From Zerene cesonia (Eukaryota > Arthropoda > Insecta > Lepidoptera > Pieridae), in the NCBI RefSeq assembly GCF_012273895.1, contig NC_052114.1, positions 2,170,001 to 2,234,000 of the forward strand: 64,000 bases of DNA, in the 5' to 3' direction. Both the position numbers and the translations under genes were made by a program. Below, piece after piece: positions 11,978 through 24,400 of the stretch. The notes below the pieces were generated by a model. It saw only the letters and a list, made by a program, of their open reading frames with translations. It ran no database searches and had not been told where the DNA came from. How positions within the stretch are numbered: the stretch's first letter is position 1; each line of letters begins with the position of its first letter.

Positions 11978-13727
11978 GTAAAACTATAACTACCCGGGGT
12001 GATCAAAAAGAATATACATTACATTACTGAAAATGATAACTTTAAAATAATTATTTATTATCTACATAGTACAATTAATATAATATCAAAAACTTTTTTC
12101 TAAACCGTAGAAAATAGATACCTTACAAAAGAGACTGCTTAGGCCCTTTGTTTATATACCCTTTTTTATATTTTTGATAAACATAAATTGTAAATTGAAA
12201 TATATGCATGTATACTAACTGATCCGGCAAACTCCTTACTCTTATCTTATAGGGGTTTTGGGGCCGGTGCAATTTCTTGGTAAAAAAGCATTTCAGCAAT
12301 TCATTTGCTGGGGCTTATTTCCATAATAGCCCTCAACCTTTTTTTATTATAAAATTTTATCAAAATCTGCCTAATGGTTCTGGCCTAATCATCCAACCTG
12401 TATAAACTTCGTCACAGTTTTTACAATTTTTTTTCAAATAAGTAATTACTATGTTTTTACCTGCATGTAGATAAGACGAGGTCGAATCCTTGATAAAGTT
12501 ATTACTTTCCAACTATTATTTCCTATACACTTTTGACAACATATTTAAATACAAATTTTCATTACATCACGCCATCACCGTACAAACGTTACATTGTAAA
12601 ACTTTATGTGTAGGGCTATATCATTAACTACTTTTTTTTCCTAAATTGACCCACTGCTCTGTTCTACTTTCATGGATTCTTGTGGCAGCTTTCTTTTGGG
12701 TTATATGTTTAAATTGTTTAACTTTCTTGAAACTTTAACAATGCCCATGCTTAACAGTCACTCATCTTAACCAGTGTACAGAAATATAATTGAGGAAATT
12801 TTAAACCTTGCTCGAGGACCGACATTTCGTTTCGTTTTCATAATATTCCAGAAAACCGTAGACAAACTAACCACTTCATTCACCTCCGAATAGTGAACTA
12901 GTAACAGTTAAATAGTGAAATAAATTAATACTTTTGCCAGTTTTTTAGTTATAAATATAATGAAATGAAACATTATGTTGTATTTTTTTTCAACAAGACA
13001 GAAACCCGCCTCACGATTTAAAGATATTATATCTAAGAACAAGATATTGTATATACTCGCAAATAAATAAAATGACTTTGTCTCTGGTATGTTATATAAA
13101 TAATAACATATAAGTAACCAATTTTTTAAATATTTTTTTCGTTTTTATGACTAAATTGCATAGGTACAAAGTGTGTGCAAAATATTTTAGTCGTAATAAA
13201 CAATTTGTCTGTTAATGAAGATGTTTATTGGTTGACATAGTCCACGTGTGGGTCTTATCTTCGAAACAACTATACTGTTTTGTGGGAAGATTTACTAGGA
13301 GATAGCGCCTATCATAATAAGCAGCTTATTTAAATAAGGATATCGTTTTTACGTTTATACGATTTCAAACAAAAATCGTTTATTATTAGTCTAAAATCAA
13401 ACAAACAAAGCCAAAGACCTATCTGTGTCATTGTTTCTAGACTCTAGCAGCGATACTCTAGTGCGATTCACACACGATAGAAGTGAAACTTCAGTAAATC
13501 GACAAAAGAATGAGATGAATATGTATGAAATATTATGTATATGTCTATCTCATTCTTTGCCGGCTTCATTTTTGTATTTGTGTCTCTTACCTGTCGTTTT
13601 TCCGATGCATCAGGTTTGAAATCACAACGATTCTAAAGAAGTTTCACTTCAAAACTTAACTTTATAGTACAATTTATAGAATTCGCAATTCCATCCGTAT
13701 GTCTTATCTCCGTTACAAATTTGATGC

Positions 13728-13925
13728 AAACCTTTTTATCCCCGGACGCAAAAAGATGGGTGTCTGTGTGTATATCTGTCTGTCTATCTGTGGCATCATG
13801 TCTCCGAACGGATTTTTTTTATTAAAGGTTACTTATGAGCGAGCTTTGTTAGACATGCTGGATGAAAATTGGTGAAACCGTTTGAAGTTCATCAGCAGTT
13901 TTCTAGTTGATGAGGAGATCTGATT
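13728..13925 (+). repeat. Dispersed lepidopteran repeat with TATCCCCGGACGCAAAAAG
   Basis: A degenerate copy with CCCCGGACGCAAAAAGATGG, a TCTGTCTGTCTATCTGT run and an AACCGTTTGAAGTTCATCAG segment, a combination common in moth genomes. It has no coding potential. Confidence 0.55.
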
Positions 13926-14584
13926 AACTTTCTCATATCTCAACGCCCTCAATATGTACATCATATGAAAAAACTTAACAAATAAAATACTGTGTCTAAT
14001 TACAAATTCAAAATGGCCGACAATACAAAAAAGGTATAGGTGGTTTCTAAATTTATTGTGTGGAAAGAGTTGTATACATTCGATCTTAAACTTTTACATC
14101 TTAATTTAATATCATTTGTGAATTTGTCAGTTTTTGAAGTTGTATTGGTGTGTCTCTGGATTAACTGAACCAATTTTATGCATTCTTTTCCCATCCAAAG
14201 CCACGTTTCCTGTAATTGGCTATAGAATATATTTCAAACCCGAGCGAAACCGGGATGAATATATTAGTATCAGTTAGATGTGTAACATTTGTATCTATAA
14301 TTCAATGTAAAATCAACAATTTCTTAACAATAGACCTCTTAAATATAATTTGAGTAATAACGTTAGTATAGATTAAAATATTTACTCGTTAGTACAGCTA
14401 TTGTAATATTTGTTTGGCATTGATATGACAAAACAGATGTTTAAAGACGAATCAATTCATTTGTGTGAATTTCTAATGTTACCTAGGTTTCAAATAGTTG
14501 TTGTCTTACCTTGTAACTTTAATGAACACGGGCCGCGTGATATAATTATAATTTTAATGAATTTATCGTTAAGCCCTTTAATAT

Positions 14585-14812
14585 CACACCAATATTATAA
14601 TTTTGAAAGTTTGTTTGTTTGGATGTTTGTCCGTCAATCACGCTGAAACTACTCAGCGGATTTTGATGAAATTTGGTATATAGACAGGGTATGAGCTGAG
14701 TTGGGTGATAGGATACTTTTATCTTTGGACTTTTTATCACGATGAAATGCACCCATGAGATAAAAGAGGAATCTTTATATCCGGGCGGAGCCGGGACGAG
14801 CGTACAGTTAAA
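14585..14812 (+). repeat. Dispersed lepidopteran repeat (Helitron-like or LINE tail)
   Basis: It contains AAACTACTCAGCGGATTTTG and ATCCGGGCGGAGCCGGGACG, the layout of CTAG-type elements in Lepidoptera. The 3' end is altered. It lies between the two P450 promoters. Confidence 0.55.
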
Positions 14813-14894
14813 AATAAAAATAAATATCATTGATCAAGGTTATTTAAATGTTTTAAGTACGTGTTAATATCTCGTATCAACATAATATGATTCG

Positions 14895-14960
14895 AAACAG
14901 TGGTAGCTCAGCCATATCAGGTTGTATCATGGGGTTCGAGACCAGATAAACGAACAAAAA
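14895..14960 (+). mobile_element. SINE head fragment with Pol III A and B boxes
   Basis: CAGTGGTAGCTCAGCCATAT (A-box part) is followed 20 bp on by GGTTCGAGACC (B box) and a short A run. It is a truncated tRNA-derived element rather than a tRNA gene, since no cloverleaf closes. Confidence 0.6.
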
Positions 14961-15515
14961 AATTATTGTATTTTCATCTAACTACGTATTATCTATGTCA
15001 CCGTAAGATTATAAAAATCGCTAGATTATAATGGAACTTTCGAGATCGCAAACCGTTGAAAAATTAAGACCCGTAACATTTGGTATTAAAACCATGTTTG
15101 TGTAGGAATAGGGTTTACATTTAATCATAAAAGAGAATTATGTTTAATTTTATAATAAAAATGTACTGACACTTAAAATATAATGATATAAACACTTTGT
15201 AAGTATGACCTTTACACGAATATAGACTCAAATAAATCATGGCCAAAAACTTGAGCCGAATACTGATTTCGCAAAAATGTTCAGGAACAAATTTCCATTT
15301 CATTTCATAAAAAATGTTTGTAATATGATTTTATATCATATTACGCAACATTTCATTTAAAATTATTTTCAATCAGTAACAAAGTCTAACACCAAAACGA
15401 GAGTAAAAAGAAATATAATCTTACTTAAAGTACTAACTATAAAAGTGGATTAATTATTGAATAACGCTGAAATTATTATTAAATAAAGATTTGCTTAGTT
15501 ACTTAATCATGAAAT

Positions 15516-15523
15516 TATAAAAG
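15516..15523 (+). promoter_or_regulatory. TATA box of the plus-strand P450
   Basis: TATAAAAG lies 140 bp before the ATG at 15663, in an otherwise AT-rich stretch. The GC content rises right after it, as expected for transcribed sequence. Confidence 0.5.
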
Positions 15524-15662
15524 GCGTTATTTCATACGGCGAATCGTATTATTTTACTGCGACATTATTCAATCTGTGATCGCAAGTTATCTGTAGAGAC
15601 AGAATGAACATAAGCGAGAAACCTGCAGTATAATACCAGCCTCGAGGCTGACCGGTCCAATT

Positions 15663-18600
15663 ATGTTTTTATTCGTGTTATTATTCATCGCGGTTGCCTT
15701 TTTATATGCAACGCAAAGTTATCGATACTGGAGTAAAAGAAACGTGAAACATGACCCGCCTTTGCCGATATTTGGAAATCATTTCAATAATCTTTTCGGA
15801 TACAAAAGTTTAACACAAATATCTATGGAATTGTACAATAAATATCCGAACGAGAAAGTAGTCGGCTACTACAGAGGTTCGGGACCGGAACTATTCATAC
15901 GCGACTTGGACATCGCTCGGGACATTCTTAATGTCGATTTCAGTCACTTTTATATGAGAGGTATCGGAAAAAATCATGATAAAGAAACTCTATCGAAAAG
16001 TTTGTTTCATATCGAAGGAGATGCGTGGAAATTATTGCGTCAAAGATTGACTCCGGCTTTCACTACGGCCAAACTAAAGGCCATGTTTCCTTTAATTATT
16101 AATTGTGCAGAGAAACTGCACGTTGCAGGTGATAATGCGGTGAAGAATGGCGGAAACTGTGACGTTAGAGAATTGATGGCACGGTTTACGACAGAATTCA
16201 TTGGGGCCTGCGGTTTCGGAATTGAAATGGACAGCATTAACAACGACCATTCCGCATTTCGAGCTTTAGGGAAAAAAATGTTTACGCGATCTTTACGCAG
16301 CATTCTTGTGTTAGGCCTTTGGGAATTGTTTCCGAAACTAGGAAGCAAATTGTATGTTTCGGATAAGGATATAGAAGAAGCTATAACTAATATTGTTGTA
16401 TCTATCTTTGAACAGAGGAATTATAAACCGTCAGGCAGACACGATTTTATAGATCTTCTGTTGGAGTTGTCGGAGAAGAGTAAAATTCATGGGGAATCTA
16501 TTGAAAACTTCGATGAGAATGGTTCTCCAAAACCCGCGGAGCTTGACATGGACATCTCAGTTCTTGTTGCCCAAGTATTTGTTTTCTTCGCCGCTGGTTT
16601 CGAAACTTCTTCCTCGGCCACGAGTTTCACACTGCATCAGCTCGCGTTCAATCCAGACATTCAGGTCAAAATTCAGAATGAAATCGATCAAGTACTATCG
16701 AAACATAACAATAAACTTTGTTATGACGCTATCGCTGAAATGACGCTTTTAGATATGGCATTCAAAGAGGGAATGAGATTGTTCCCTTCGTTGGGAATAT
16801 TGAATCGCGTTTGCACTAAAAGTTATACCATCTCGCAGTTAGGAATTACAATAGATCCTGGTGTCAGAGTGATTATTCCGATACAAGCAATTCAAAATGA
16901 TGCAAAATACTTCGATAAACCTAATGAGTTTTGGCCGGAAAGATTCGCAGCGGAAGTTAAAGAACTTAACAAATTCACATATTTGCCGTTCGGTTCTGGT
17001 CCTAGGAACTGTATCGGTGAGTTAATAATCAACAATTTAGTTGTTAATTTTTGTCCGATTAATATTTAAGGAGGGTAATTTTTCAAGCGTATATATGTGT
17101 GTATTTATGTATGTGGCTGTGTAATTTTAGGTCTAGCCTGAACACACGAATTGTAGGCAAAATTCAATTCAATTAGATGCAATTCAGTATTGCTTAAAAT
17201 AAAAATATATATATTTTTTTAGGTCGTTGACCTTAGTTTGGTTGTATAGTATTATGTTATCTGTGGTTTGGCTTTGGTTGTCAGAGATGATCAAATACGT
17301 ATAAACATAATATTATTATAATTGAAAATAATAAAACACTTCATTGTACAAAAATACAATCAAATTGCACATAGGCGGATTAGTGTTAACCCACGTGCAT
17401 CTCCCACATGTAAAATACTCAATAGAATATAAACCGATTCAAAGACATTTAATGATGAATTGAATAATTTAAACACTATAATAATTCTTTTATGTTGATT
17501 CAAGCAATAATAAGTAAATAAACAAAGAAAGGACTAGGTAAAGTTTGTCAATGGACATACGATAAGCAAAGGACAATAATGGGTCGATGCCTGTTTAGTC
17601 CAACATGATAATTTATAAATATATGTAAACTTTAAACAATAATTCAATGATAATATTACGTTCATACTAGGTATTTATGGTCACGAATTACTATAGAATT
17701 ATACACACTGCGTAGTTATGGTATCACATAACGTAGTTAGGTTTAATGAAGACCCTGACCCGATTTCAATTATGCATATTTACATAAAATTACGTTCAAA
17801 TATTAATAAAACTAATTATTCTTGTAAGACGAAATTATCAAAAAGACATGAAGCGTATAAAATATATATAAAAATATACACATACACGCCACATGTTAAA
17901 TAAGTATTGATTGTCACGTTCATTGTATATTAATACTTCCCCACAAATTATGTAATATGTAATTATCTACACAATCCAAAAAAAAGTAAATTTCAGCCAC
18001 ATAAAATGTGTAATTAAATCATTGAATATACATAGTATCAAGAAACAAGTTCCTCAGTCTGAGTCGTTCGTGCGTTTTCGTGCTTATGTAAGAGAGCATA
18101 AGACTTAGAATCGTTTCTTCGTCTTTCATATTTAAATATTTGCTCCGTCATTTTGATACAATTGCAATTTGTTTATAAAGATTTTCAAACACTTATAAAG
18201 CCTTGTAACCTTGAACCATCCTTGATATAACTTCCACATAAATCATACACGTATAGAATAATTTGATGTAATTATGTATTGCGTAATATTTTCAAGTGAC
18301 TGCGTCTTCAAAATACTTTTATTATCTGAGATTCTGTAACACTTGCGCATATTATAACATATTATTAGGTGTTGTTTGTGGATATGAAATATAAATTCTG
18401 CTGTTGAATTAATTGTGGGATATTAATTGTGTTTCATCACTCTATTGAATGAATAATTGTCAGTTAATATACTGATGTCGCTTTTCATAAGTTTTCAAAA
18501 CTCGTTTAGCCATCTTATCCTATAAAACGACGAAGCACGAGCGCCCGACTGAGTACGGCCCTTCCGGCCCCTTCCATTCATGCGGCAGCCCAGGCCGAGG

Positions 18601-19547
18601 TTTGCGATTCCCGGCAAGGGGGACGCCCGTGAGCGTGTCGCTACCAGGATGAACCTTCAGTTCACCCACGAGTCCGTGCGAAGATGTAGTAGCCCTTCTG
18701 GCTAACAGCGAGATTCACCACGAGATTAAACGTTGCGCTTTCATTCGGATTGTGCCTTGGTGTTCAAACGAATGATTAATATTCAATAAATTACCTCACG
18801 AATAATAATTAGGAACGCATATGATAGGGCTTTCCGATTTCTTTAAACTATCTAAGAAACTAAAACTCTACTTTGAATATTACATATTATTTACAATAAT
18901 TTGAACACTGTGTTCACCAATCACGTATAGCGCTGGTCACTCATAAATGCTTTTGTCCCTACATAAGCGAATCTTTTGTAAGAATGTTTTCACGAAAGTG
19001 TCCAAGGGGGCCTATAGCCACTTTTTACAACTTACTAATTATTCTATCTAATTCGTACCGTGAGCTTTGAAAGAATGTTGTTTTATTTCTGCTTACAATT
19101 TCGAAAGAGCGAACGAATTCCAAAGTTTTATCCATTCCCTGATTTGACGAAATAACAATCAGGCGTCAAAAATTCAAATCAAAAGACAAAGTAATATAAG
19201 ACACATAACATAGTACTGCATACTAACATAGTTTTTAAGAATTAATTGTTACTAACAAAATGAGTCTTTGTTATTTGTATAAATAAGTAAAATAAAATAA
19301 ATAAATATGAGAGATGGCGGTAACCCTTAGGTAGGTTATAAGAATGTGTTTGCCAATTTAATTTATTTTTCTAGGTGCGCGTTTAGGCCAGATGCAGTCT
19401 TTGGCAGGCCTCGCAGCTATTCTGCAAAGATTTTCCGTTGAACCTGCAGAGAATACTCCAAGGGAACTACCTGTCAACCCATGGATGAATGTCGTGCAAG
19501 GAGTAAAGGGGGGAATACCTCTTAAATTAACCTTAAGAAATAAATAA
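15663..19547 (+). CDS. Cytochrome P450, CYP3-clan (CYP6-like), 508 aa
   Basis: Exons 15663-17016 and 19375-19547 are separated by a 2.36-kb phase-1 intron at the same codon as in the paralogue at 10049-11918 (the Gly that ends the haem loop). Visible motifs: a hydrophobic anchor at 1-17, hinge PPLPIFGN, C-helix WKLLR (122-126), AGFETS (311-316), ExxR (E369-R372), PERF (425-428) and FGSGPRNCIG (443-452) with haem-ligand Cys450. The C-terminus ends in GVKGGIPLKLTLRNK. All catalytic landmarks are intact, so it should be an active ER-membrane monooxygenase using NADPH-P450 reductase. The two genes are head to head with 3.74 kb between their starts, which points to an inverted duplication of one ancestor. 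A TATAAAAG box lies about 147 bp upstream of the ATG. The intron carries a GC-rich foreign-looking block (18540-18780). Confidence 0.94.
17017..19374 (+). other. Intron of the plus-strand P450
   Basis: A phase-1 intron with donor GTGAGT and acceptor TTTTTCTAG. It is mostly AT-rich and without coding signal, with one GC-rich block near 18540-18780. The paralogue has the same intron at only 355 bp, so this copy has grown by about 2 kb. Confidence 0.9.
18540..18780. repeat. GC-rich foreign-looking block in the P450 intron
   Basis: About 55-60% GC in a 30% GC intron, with sharp edges. It contains ACGGCCCTTCCGGCCCCTTC and CCCGGCAAGGGGGACGCCCG. No long frame. It is probably part of a retrotransposon, but I do not recognise the family. 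Confidence 0.5.
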
Positions 19548-20099
19548 ATATTTTTAAAACTGTTTTATCATAATTTTAAATATTAAGAATATAATTAGAT
19601 TTGCGTTGAACATGTATTTTTGTTTATAATGTTAAAGGTAATAAATAGTTTTAATTTATCAGGTTTTTTATCTTTTATTTTCGTTTCCTCAACGTTAAAT
19701 ACCTACGTTAGATAACGATAACTATAGTTTCTAGATTAAAAATCTAATTTATGAAATACCGCTGCATTATCCTTCCCAAAATGTTAATAATTATATTTTT
19801 CATAACTCAAGTCAAATGTACAAATAAGTACATTCAAGGCAAATAAATAATGATTGAATATGATTTTCTTCGCCACTCAAAGGTCACCTACAAGGGTAAA
19901 ATAAAGAACCTTCTACAGCTTTATAAGGCTTAAAGTAGAAAAATGATTAAGTGTCTAAATAACGTCCAATCTTTGAAATAAAAATAGCGAACTGGTAACG
20001 ACAGCTAATTAACTGATAAAACCATAATGATATCCTTCAAACACTACAACAATATATCTATGTAGTATAGTTTCAAAAATAAATATATTGTAAATGCGA

Positions 20100-20350
20100 A
20101 AACGTGTTTGTTTGTCTTTCTTTCACGTCGCAAAGTAAAATACTGTTTTTACTTTATTAACAGGTATTTGGCCATTAAAATTTATGTACGATCAGCACCC
20201 GGCTTCACCCGCGATACGTTATATCTTTCCATAAGAACCTTCTGTGTACCTTAAAATAAACGTTAAAAAAATGGTTGCCGAATTGCTCAACCCGTTCTCA
20301 AGATTTACGCTCAGCGACGCATTTGGCTTTTCATTTTATATAATATAAAT
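20100..20350. repeat. Degraded Helitron-like fragment
   Basis: It contains GTGTTTGTTTGTCTTTCTTT and CACCCGGCTTCACCCGCGAT. It resembles the block at 2560-2700 and has no clear ends. Confidence 0.45.
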
Positions 20351-21668
20351 CACAGTATATTAAAAAAACATATTTCAGCTTAAATTCATCAATTCCCTTT
20401 TTATATATAAATCATATAAACTCATTTACTATTTGTTTTTATCTATGCATATTATTTTTATCTATTTTGTATTGTAAGCTGCATAGTTATCTACGAAACA
20501 TGACATCTATCAAAACCATTTCGCCATAAAGCGATTTTATAGTTTTTTTCTAAACCTTTTTATAAAAATTTACATAGAAATATTTTATTTCAATGCAATA
20601 TGTGCGTATATATTACGGACCCTGTGATACATTTTTCACATTGTCACATAAACCACAAAAACTGCGAGGCCTCAGAGGTACGATATTAATATACGAACAA
20701 ACAAAAAGTGAATATAATTTGTCGACTGGTTATTTAAGGTTTATATTTATATGCAATTTAGGATTATGTAGAGGTATTAATATGATTTATTTCATAATGA
20801 ACTAACGTAGTCAATGGTAATTCCTTTGGGAATGATATATTGAAATGTAACTTGCATACCTTTATATGGAGACATCTCACTCTAGCCTACTTTTTAGTTT
20901 TTACCACAAAAATAATTTAAAAACCCACGTTGCGACGTGCAAGAAAGACAAACAAATAAACATGCTTTTATCATATAAGCTCACAGGTCTTAGTATATGA
21001 AATACCTAATAAACGTTTTAACGAAATATGTATATTTATTTGTATAAACATTTAACTGTCGTTTACGAATATAGCAAACTTGAGAAATTCCTCGATATTT
21101 TTAATATTCACAATAAGCAGTTTATCCTGTCGTTATCTACACCTTTTATATTCACAATTCTGTCAATCGAATGTAAGATTTTATAGATGAGTATGGTATG
21201 TATACACGCGTCATTAATTGCGCCGTGTAATGCATGCATAACATAATACCTTGTCTATACCATAAAAGATAGAATAGATTTCATTTGGTTATCATCGTAA
21301 GTACAATAATCTCAGTCATTGTTATTAGATTGGCATAGCTAAGTTAAATAATGCGTAGTTTTCATATATTTAAAATTGCTGCGAATATATTATTGTCACT
21401 GTTAATGAATTTGAAGTCTGTTCTATATATTATATTAAAATATTACGTACTCTACACTTCATAGATATTTAAATGTACCTAGACCACGCTCTAGAAAAAT
21501 CCACGACGATAATATTATAAGATAGAGTGTGTTGTGCTCAATGTCATGATTGAAATATGGATGAAATAAACTTTTCATTTCCTGAACTGGACAATTTTAA
21601 AAATATGTATCTACTATTTAAAAAATGACAAAATTTATAAAAAATTACAAATACTGTATTTTAAATAG

Positions 21669-21754
21669 AACACCTGCAAACGTTGGGATTTCGTGTGGAC
21701 TTGATTCCAGTGGACTTCGTGAACTATTGCATGCTAGAAATGTGCGGCCATGAG
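21669..21754 (+). other. Exon-like fragment, possible N-terminus of a CAP-family secreted protein
   Basis: Between an AG (TTAAATAG) and a GGTATTA donor, one frame reads LQTLGFRVDLIPVDFVNYCM then LEMCGHE. The spacing of Cys in YCxLxxCG, after a hydrophobic end of a signal peptide, resembles the start of insect CAP/antigen-5-like proteins. No CAP core exon could be found downstream and no start codon upstream, so this may be a relic or chance. Confidence 0.25.
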
Positions 21755-21848
21755 GTATTATCGCTTTTTGTTTTTTTTTACAAAAATCTCAACCTTATTA
21801 ACAAACAGCCTCATATTAAAGGAAAATAACATATGCTACAGTACTTTT

Positions 21849-21955
21849 TAACACGCTTTACCTGTATGTTTGTATGTAATGGATTTCTTTAAATTCGATT
21901 TCGACCCGCTTTTTGCGAACAGATTTAATTCATACTATATACACTAAGGTATTTT
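21849..21955. mobile_element. Partial MITE-like copy (ACACGCTTTT family)
   Basis: AACACGCTTTACCTGTATGT and TTCGACCCGCTTTTTGCGAA match the left half of the 28636 element. Confidence 0.5.
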
Positions 21956-22205
21956 TTGTTGGAGGTTCGCCTTATGGTAAGCGATCACCACCGCCATTAA
22001 CATGCGCAGAGAAAGCGCCTCTGCGAAAATATTGACGTCTAAAAGTAGGAATGGACTGGGAAGTCTGAGGAAACGGAAACAGGCCTCTGGCTCCCCCACT
22101 CATCAAATGAAACACAGTTGCATGCTACTATTTCACGCCGGTTTTCTGTGGAGGTGTAGTACTTTCCCGGTGTGAGCTGTCCCAATTCACACCCATAGTA
22201 AAAAA
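21955..22205 (-). mobile_element. Poly(A) retroelement fragment, family R
   Basis: It shows GGTAAGCGATCACCACCGCC, CCTCTGGCTCCCCCACTCAT and CACGCCGGTTTTCTGTGGAG, as in the 9018 copy, with an internal deletion and a lost tail. Confidence 0.7.
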
Positions 22206-22740
22206 TTATCATCGTATCAAATTAACAAGGACGGTACAATAATTTCATGGGTTTATCTTAATTCTCTGATTAGGATCCCCAGCATTAAATAATATCCTTA
22301 AGTATATTCTGTAGTGAGACAGTTTAGTTAATTCTTCTTCTTCTCTTATATCTTCTATCTTTAAACTTATTTTTTAACCAACTTCCCGTTCTGTGTTCAT
22401 CTGTATGTTTTTTTTTTCAGTTTTTTTAACTACATATTGACGCTAAAGTAGCTATTTCAGAATAATGTCTGTAACATTTAAAGAATATATATTAAGCATC
22501 ATTAGATTTTTATTAAAGCATATTTCATATTATTTATGCAATCGTAATTTGACGATAATTGTTATGATTATTGTGAAGGCTGAAAATATAGTTTGCAGAA
22601 ATCACATAACGTTATCATATGTAGATATAAAACGTTATTTTCTAAGATAAATATACTATAACTACACACTAAAAGTAAACACAACAATGTAATGTAGAGA
22701 ATGTGAACGTTTAGATATTATCAAGTCACAGTATTATGAC

Positions 22741-22890
22741 TTTTTTTTATTTTTTTTTTTATTTTTTTTTTTTTTTTTTTTATTTCACAATCGGCAATGG
22801 AGCTATTGGGACGCCTGATGGTAAGCGCTACCACCGCCCATGAACATTTGTAGAGACGTAAAGTCGATTACAGACCTTACGCCTTATGAC
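22741..22890 (-). mobile_element. Poly(A) retroelement 3' end, family R, young copy
   Basis: It has an A-tail of about 45 bp (seen as T runs on the plus strand) joined to the family R end, truncated after about 105 bp. The long tail suggests recent insertion. Confidence 0.75.
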
Positions 22891-23475
22891 TAGTACAGTT
22901 TTATGTTATCTGTGGTATTATTTATAGTTCAGTTAATTTAAAGTGCGCACTCTGCAAATTATTGTCAGGAAATTTCATTTGTCATAAAATAAACATATAC
23001 ACAATACATACAGATTAAATAATACCATGTCTATATTGTAATATCAACGATGATATTTTACTCAAAATGCTTCGATTTAGCTATACCGTAAAAAAATGGT
23101 ATGGCTTTAACCAAAAATATTACAGTTCAACACAATGGATACGTAATTATGATTTATTTATTATATTGTTGATTATTAGAACAGATACTCATTATTAAAG
23201 ATAACCTTGTTTTTATTTAAACGGTTGATTAATTAACATTGTATGTACCTACATCAGATATTTATAATAAAGTTGACTCATACACGTAGTTGAAATCGCC
23301 GGAAATTATAAAATGACAGCCTACTGACGATAAAAAAGGTATTTTTCGGAAATTTGAATTTTTATTATTACGGAATATTCCGTACCGACAAATACGAAAA
23401 ATTGTTTAAAGCCTTCTTGTAGGTACCTTAACAATGTTAATGAATTAATACTCCATCCATATTTAAGGTATTCAG

Positions 23476-23692
23476 ATGCAATATGAAAAATCTCTGTTTC
23501 AACACGCCCTCAGAGCAGGATCCCGTGTGCCGACGTGCAATCAACGCAGTCGTCGAATCATCTGGAAAGTTCCTTCGAGCTCGCAGTTATATGTGGTTAT
23601 GGGCTCATATTGACGAATCTGTATTTAGAAGCGAGTTCGCGCCAAAAGACTATTGGCCTTTTGCACTTGATGACAATTTGAATGTGAAATGA
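23476..23692 (+). other. Orphan terminal-exon-like open frame, 72 codons to a stop
   Basis: After TTCAG the frame reads CNMKNLCFNTPSEQDPVCRR and continues with 50 further codons to FALDDNLNVK and TGA. GC is near 48% against about 30% around it, an exon-like jump, and the sequence is amino-acid balanced. I do not recognise the family. Upstream exons in phase were not found; the fragment at 21669-21754 ends in the wrong phase to join directly. Confidence 0.4.
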
Positions 23693-24242
23693 TTTTTTAA
23701 TGAATATACTATATTACTTTGAGTTTTAGCCTCATTTATTTAAGATACATTTTAGTTTTAACCAACCTTCTTTACTTATACTTTGAAAGTTGATTGATTT
23801 AGTTGTGGGATGTTGTCTGTTATGGGTCAGTTGTGAATTTACAAATGGATGTTCGATGTATTTTCAAAGAAATTCAAACGACGAATAAAAACAACAATAA
23901 CAAGAAATTGCATTTTAACTATATTTTTATTGCAATAATTATCATAATTTCAATGAAGAGCATTGTTATTTTTTGTGGTATCTAGAAATGCTCTATCAAG
24001 GAAACCAGAAAAAAAAGGAATTTAATTAGCATAAGTGCAAATCGCTAAAAATATTTGCCGTCTAATTATGCCCGTAGGTAACGTTGTTATCTACTTATTA
24101 TCTTGTTAGCACGACAAACGTTAATTCTTGAATCTTGTCGGTCTCGAGCCTCGACACACTTGGATAAGATAATATTATGGGCAACTAACGACACCAGCAG
24201 ACGTAAACGCTTCAAAACATTGTCAACGTATGAGTTACTATT

Positions 24243-24400
24243 TTTATGTAATAGCTGGGAACTGAGCTGATGTTTCGCCTGATTGTAAGCGATTGCTATA
24301 AATGCGTTGCCTCTTTAAGGAGTAAAGGATAAGGAAAGGATTGACAACGGATTTGAAGGATAGAACTGGAAAGCCTACTCTAAGGTGTACTAGTTACTTT
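24243..24400 (-). mobile_element. Poly(A) retroelement fragment, family R, old
   Basis: It contains CTGAGCTGATGTTTCGCCTG and GATAAGGAAAGGATTGACAA. It is short and diverged, with no tail. Confidence 0.5.

Larger units (their letters stand above)
11978..15515. other. Shared upstream region of the two head-to-head P450s
   Basis: No gene seen. It carries repeats at 13728-13925, 14585-14812 and 14895-14960. Regulatory sites for both genes probably lie near its two ends. Confidence 0.75.

Noticed and set aside
14895..14960. Possible tRNA gene
   Set aside because: A and B boxes exist, but the acceptor and anticodon stems do not pair; a SINE head fits better.
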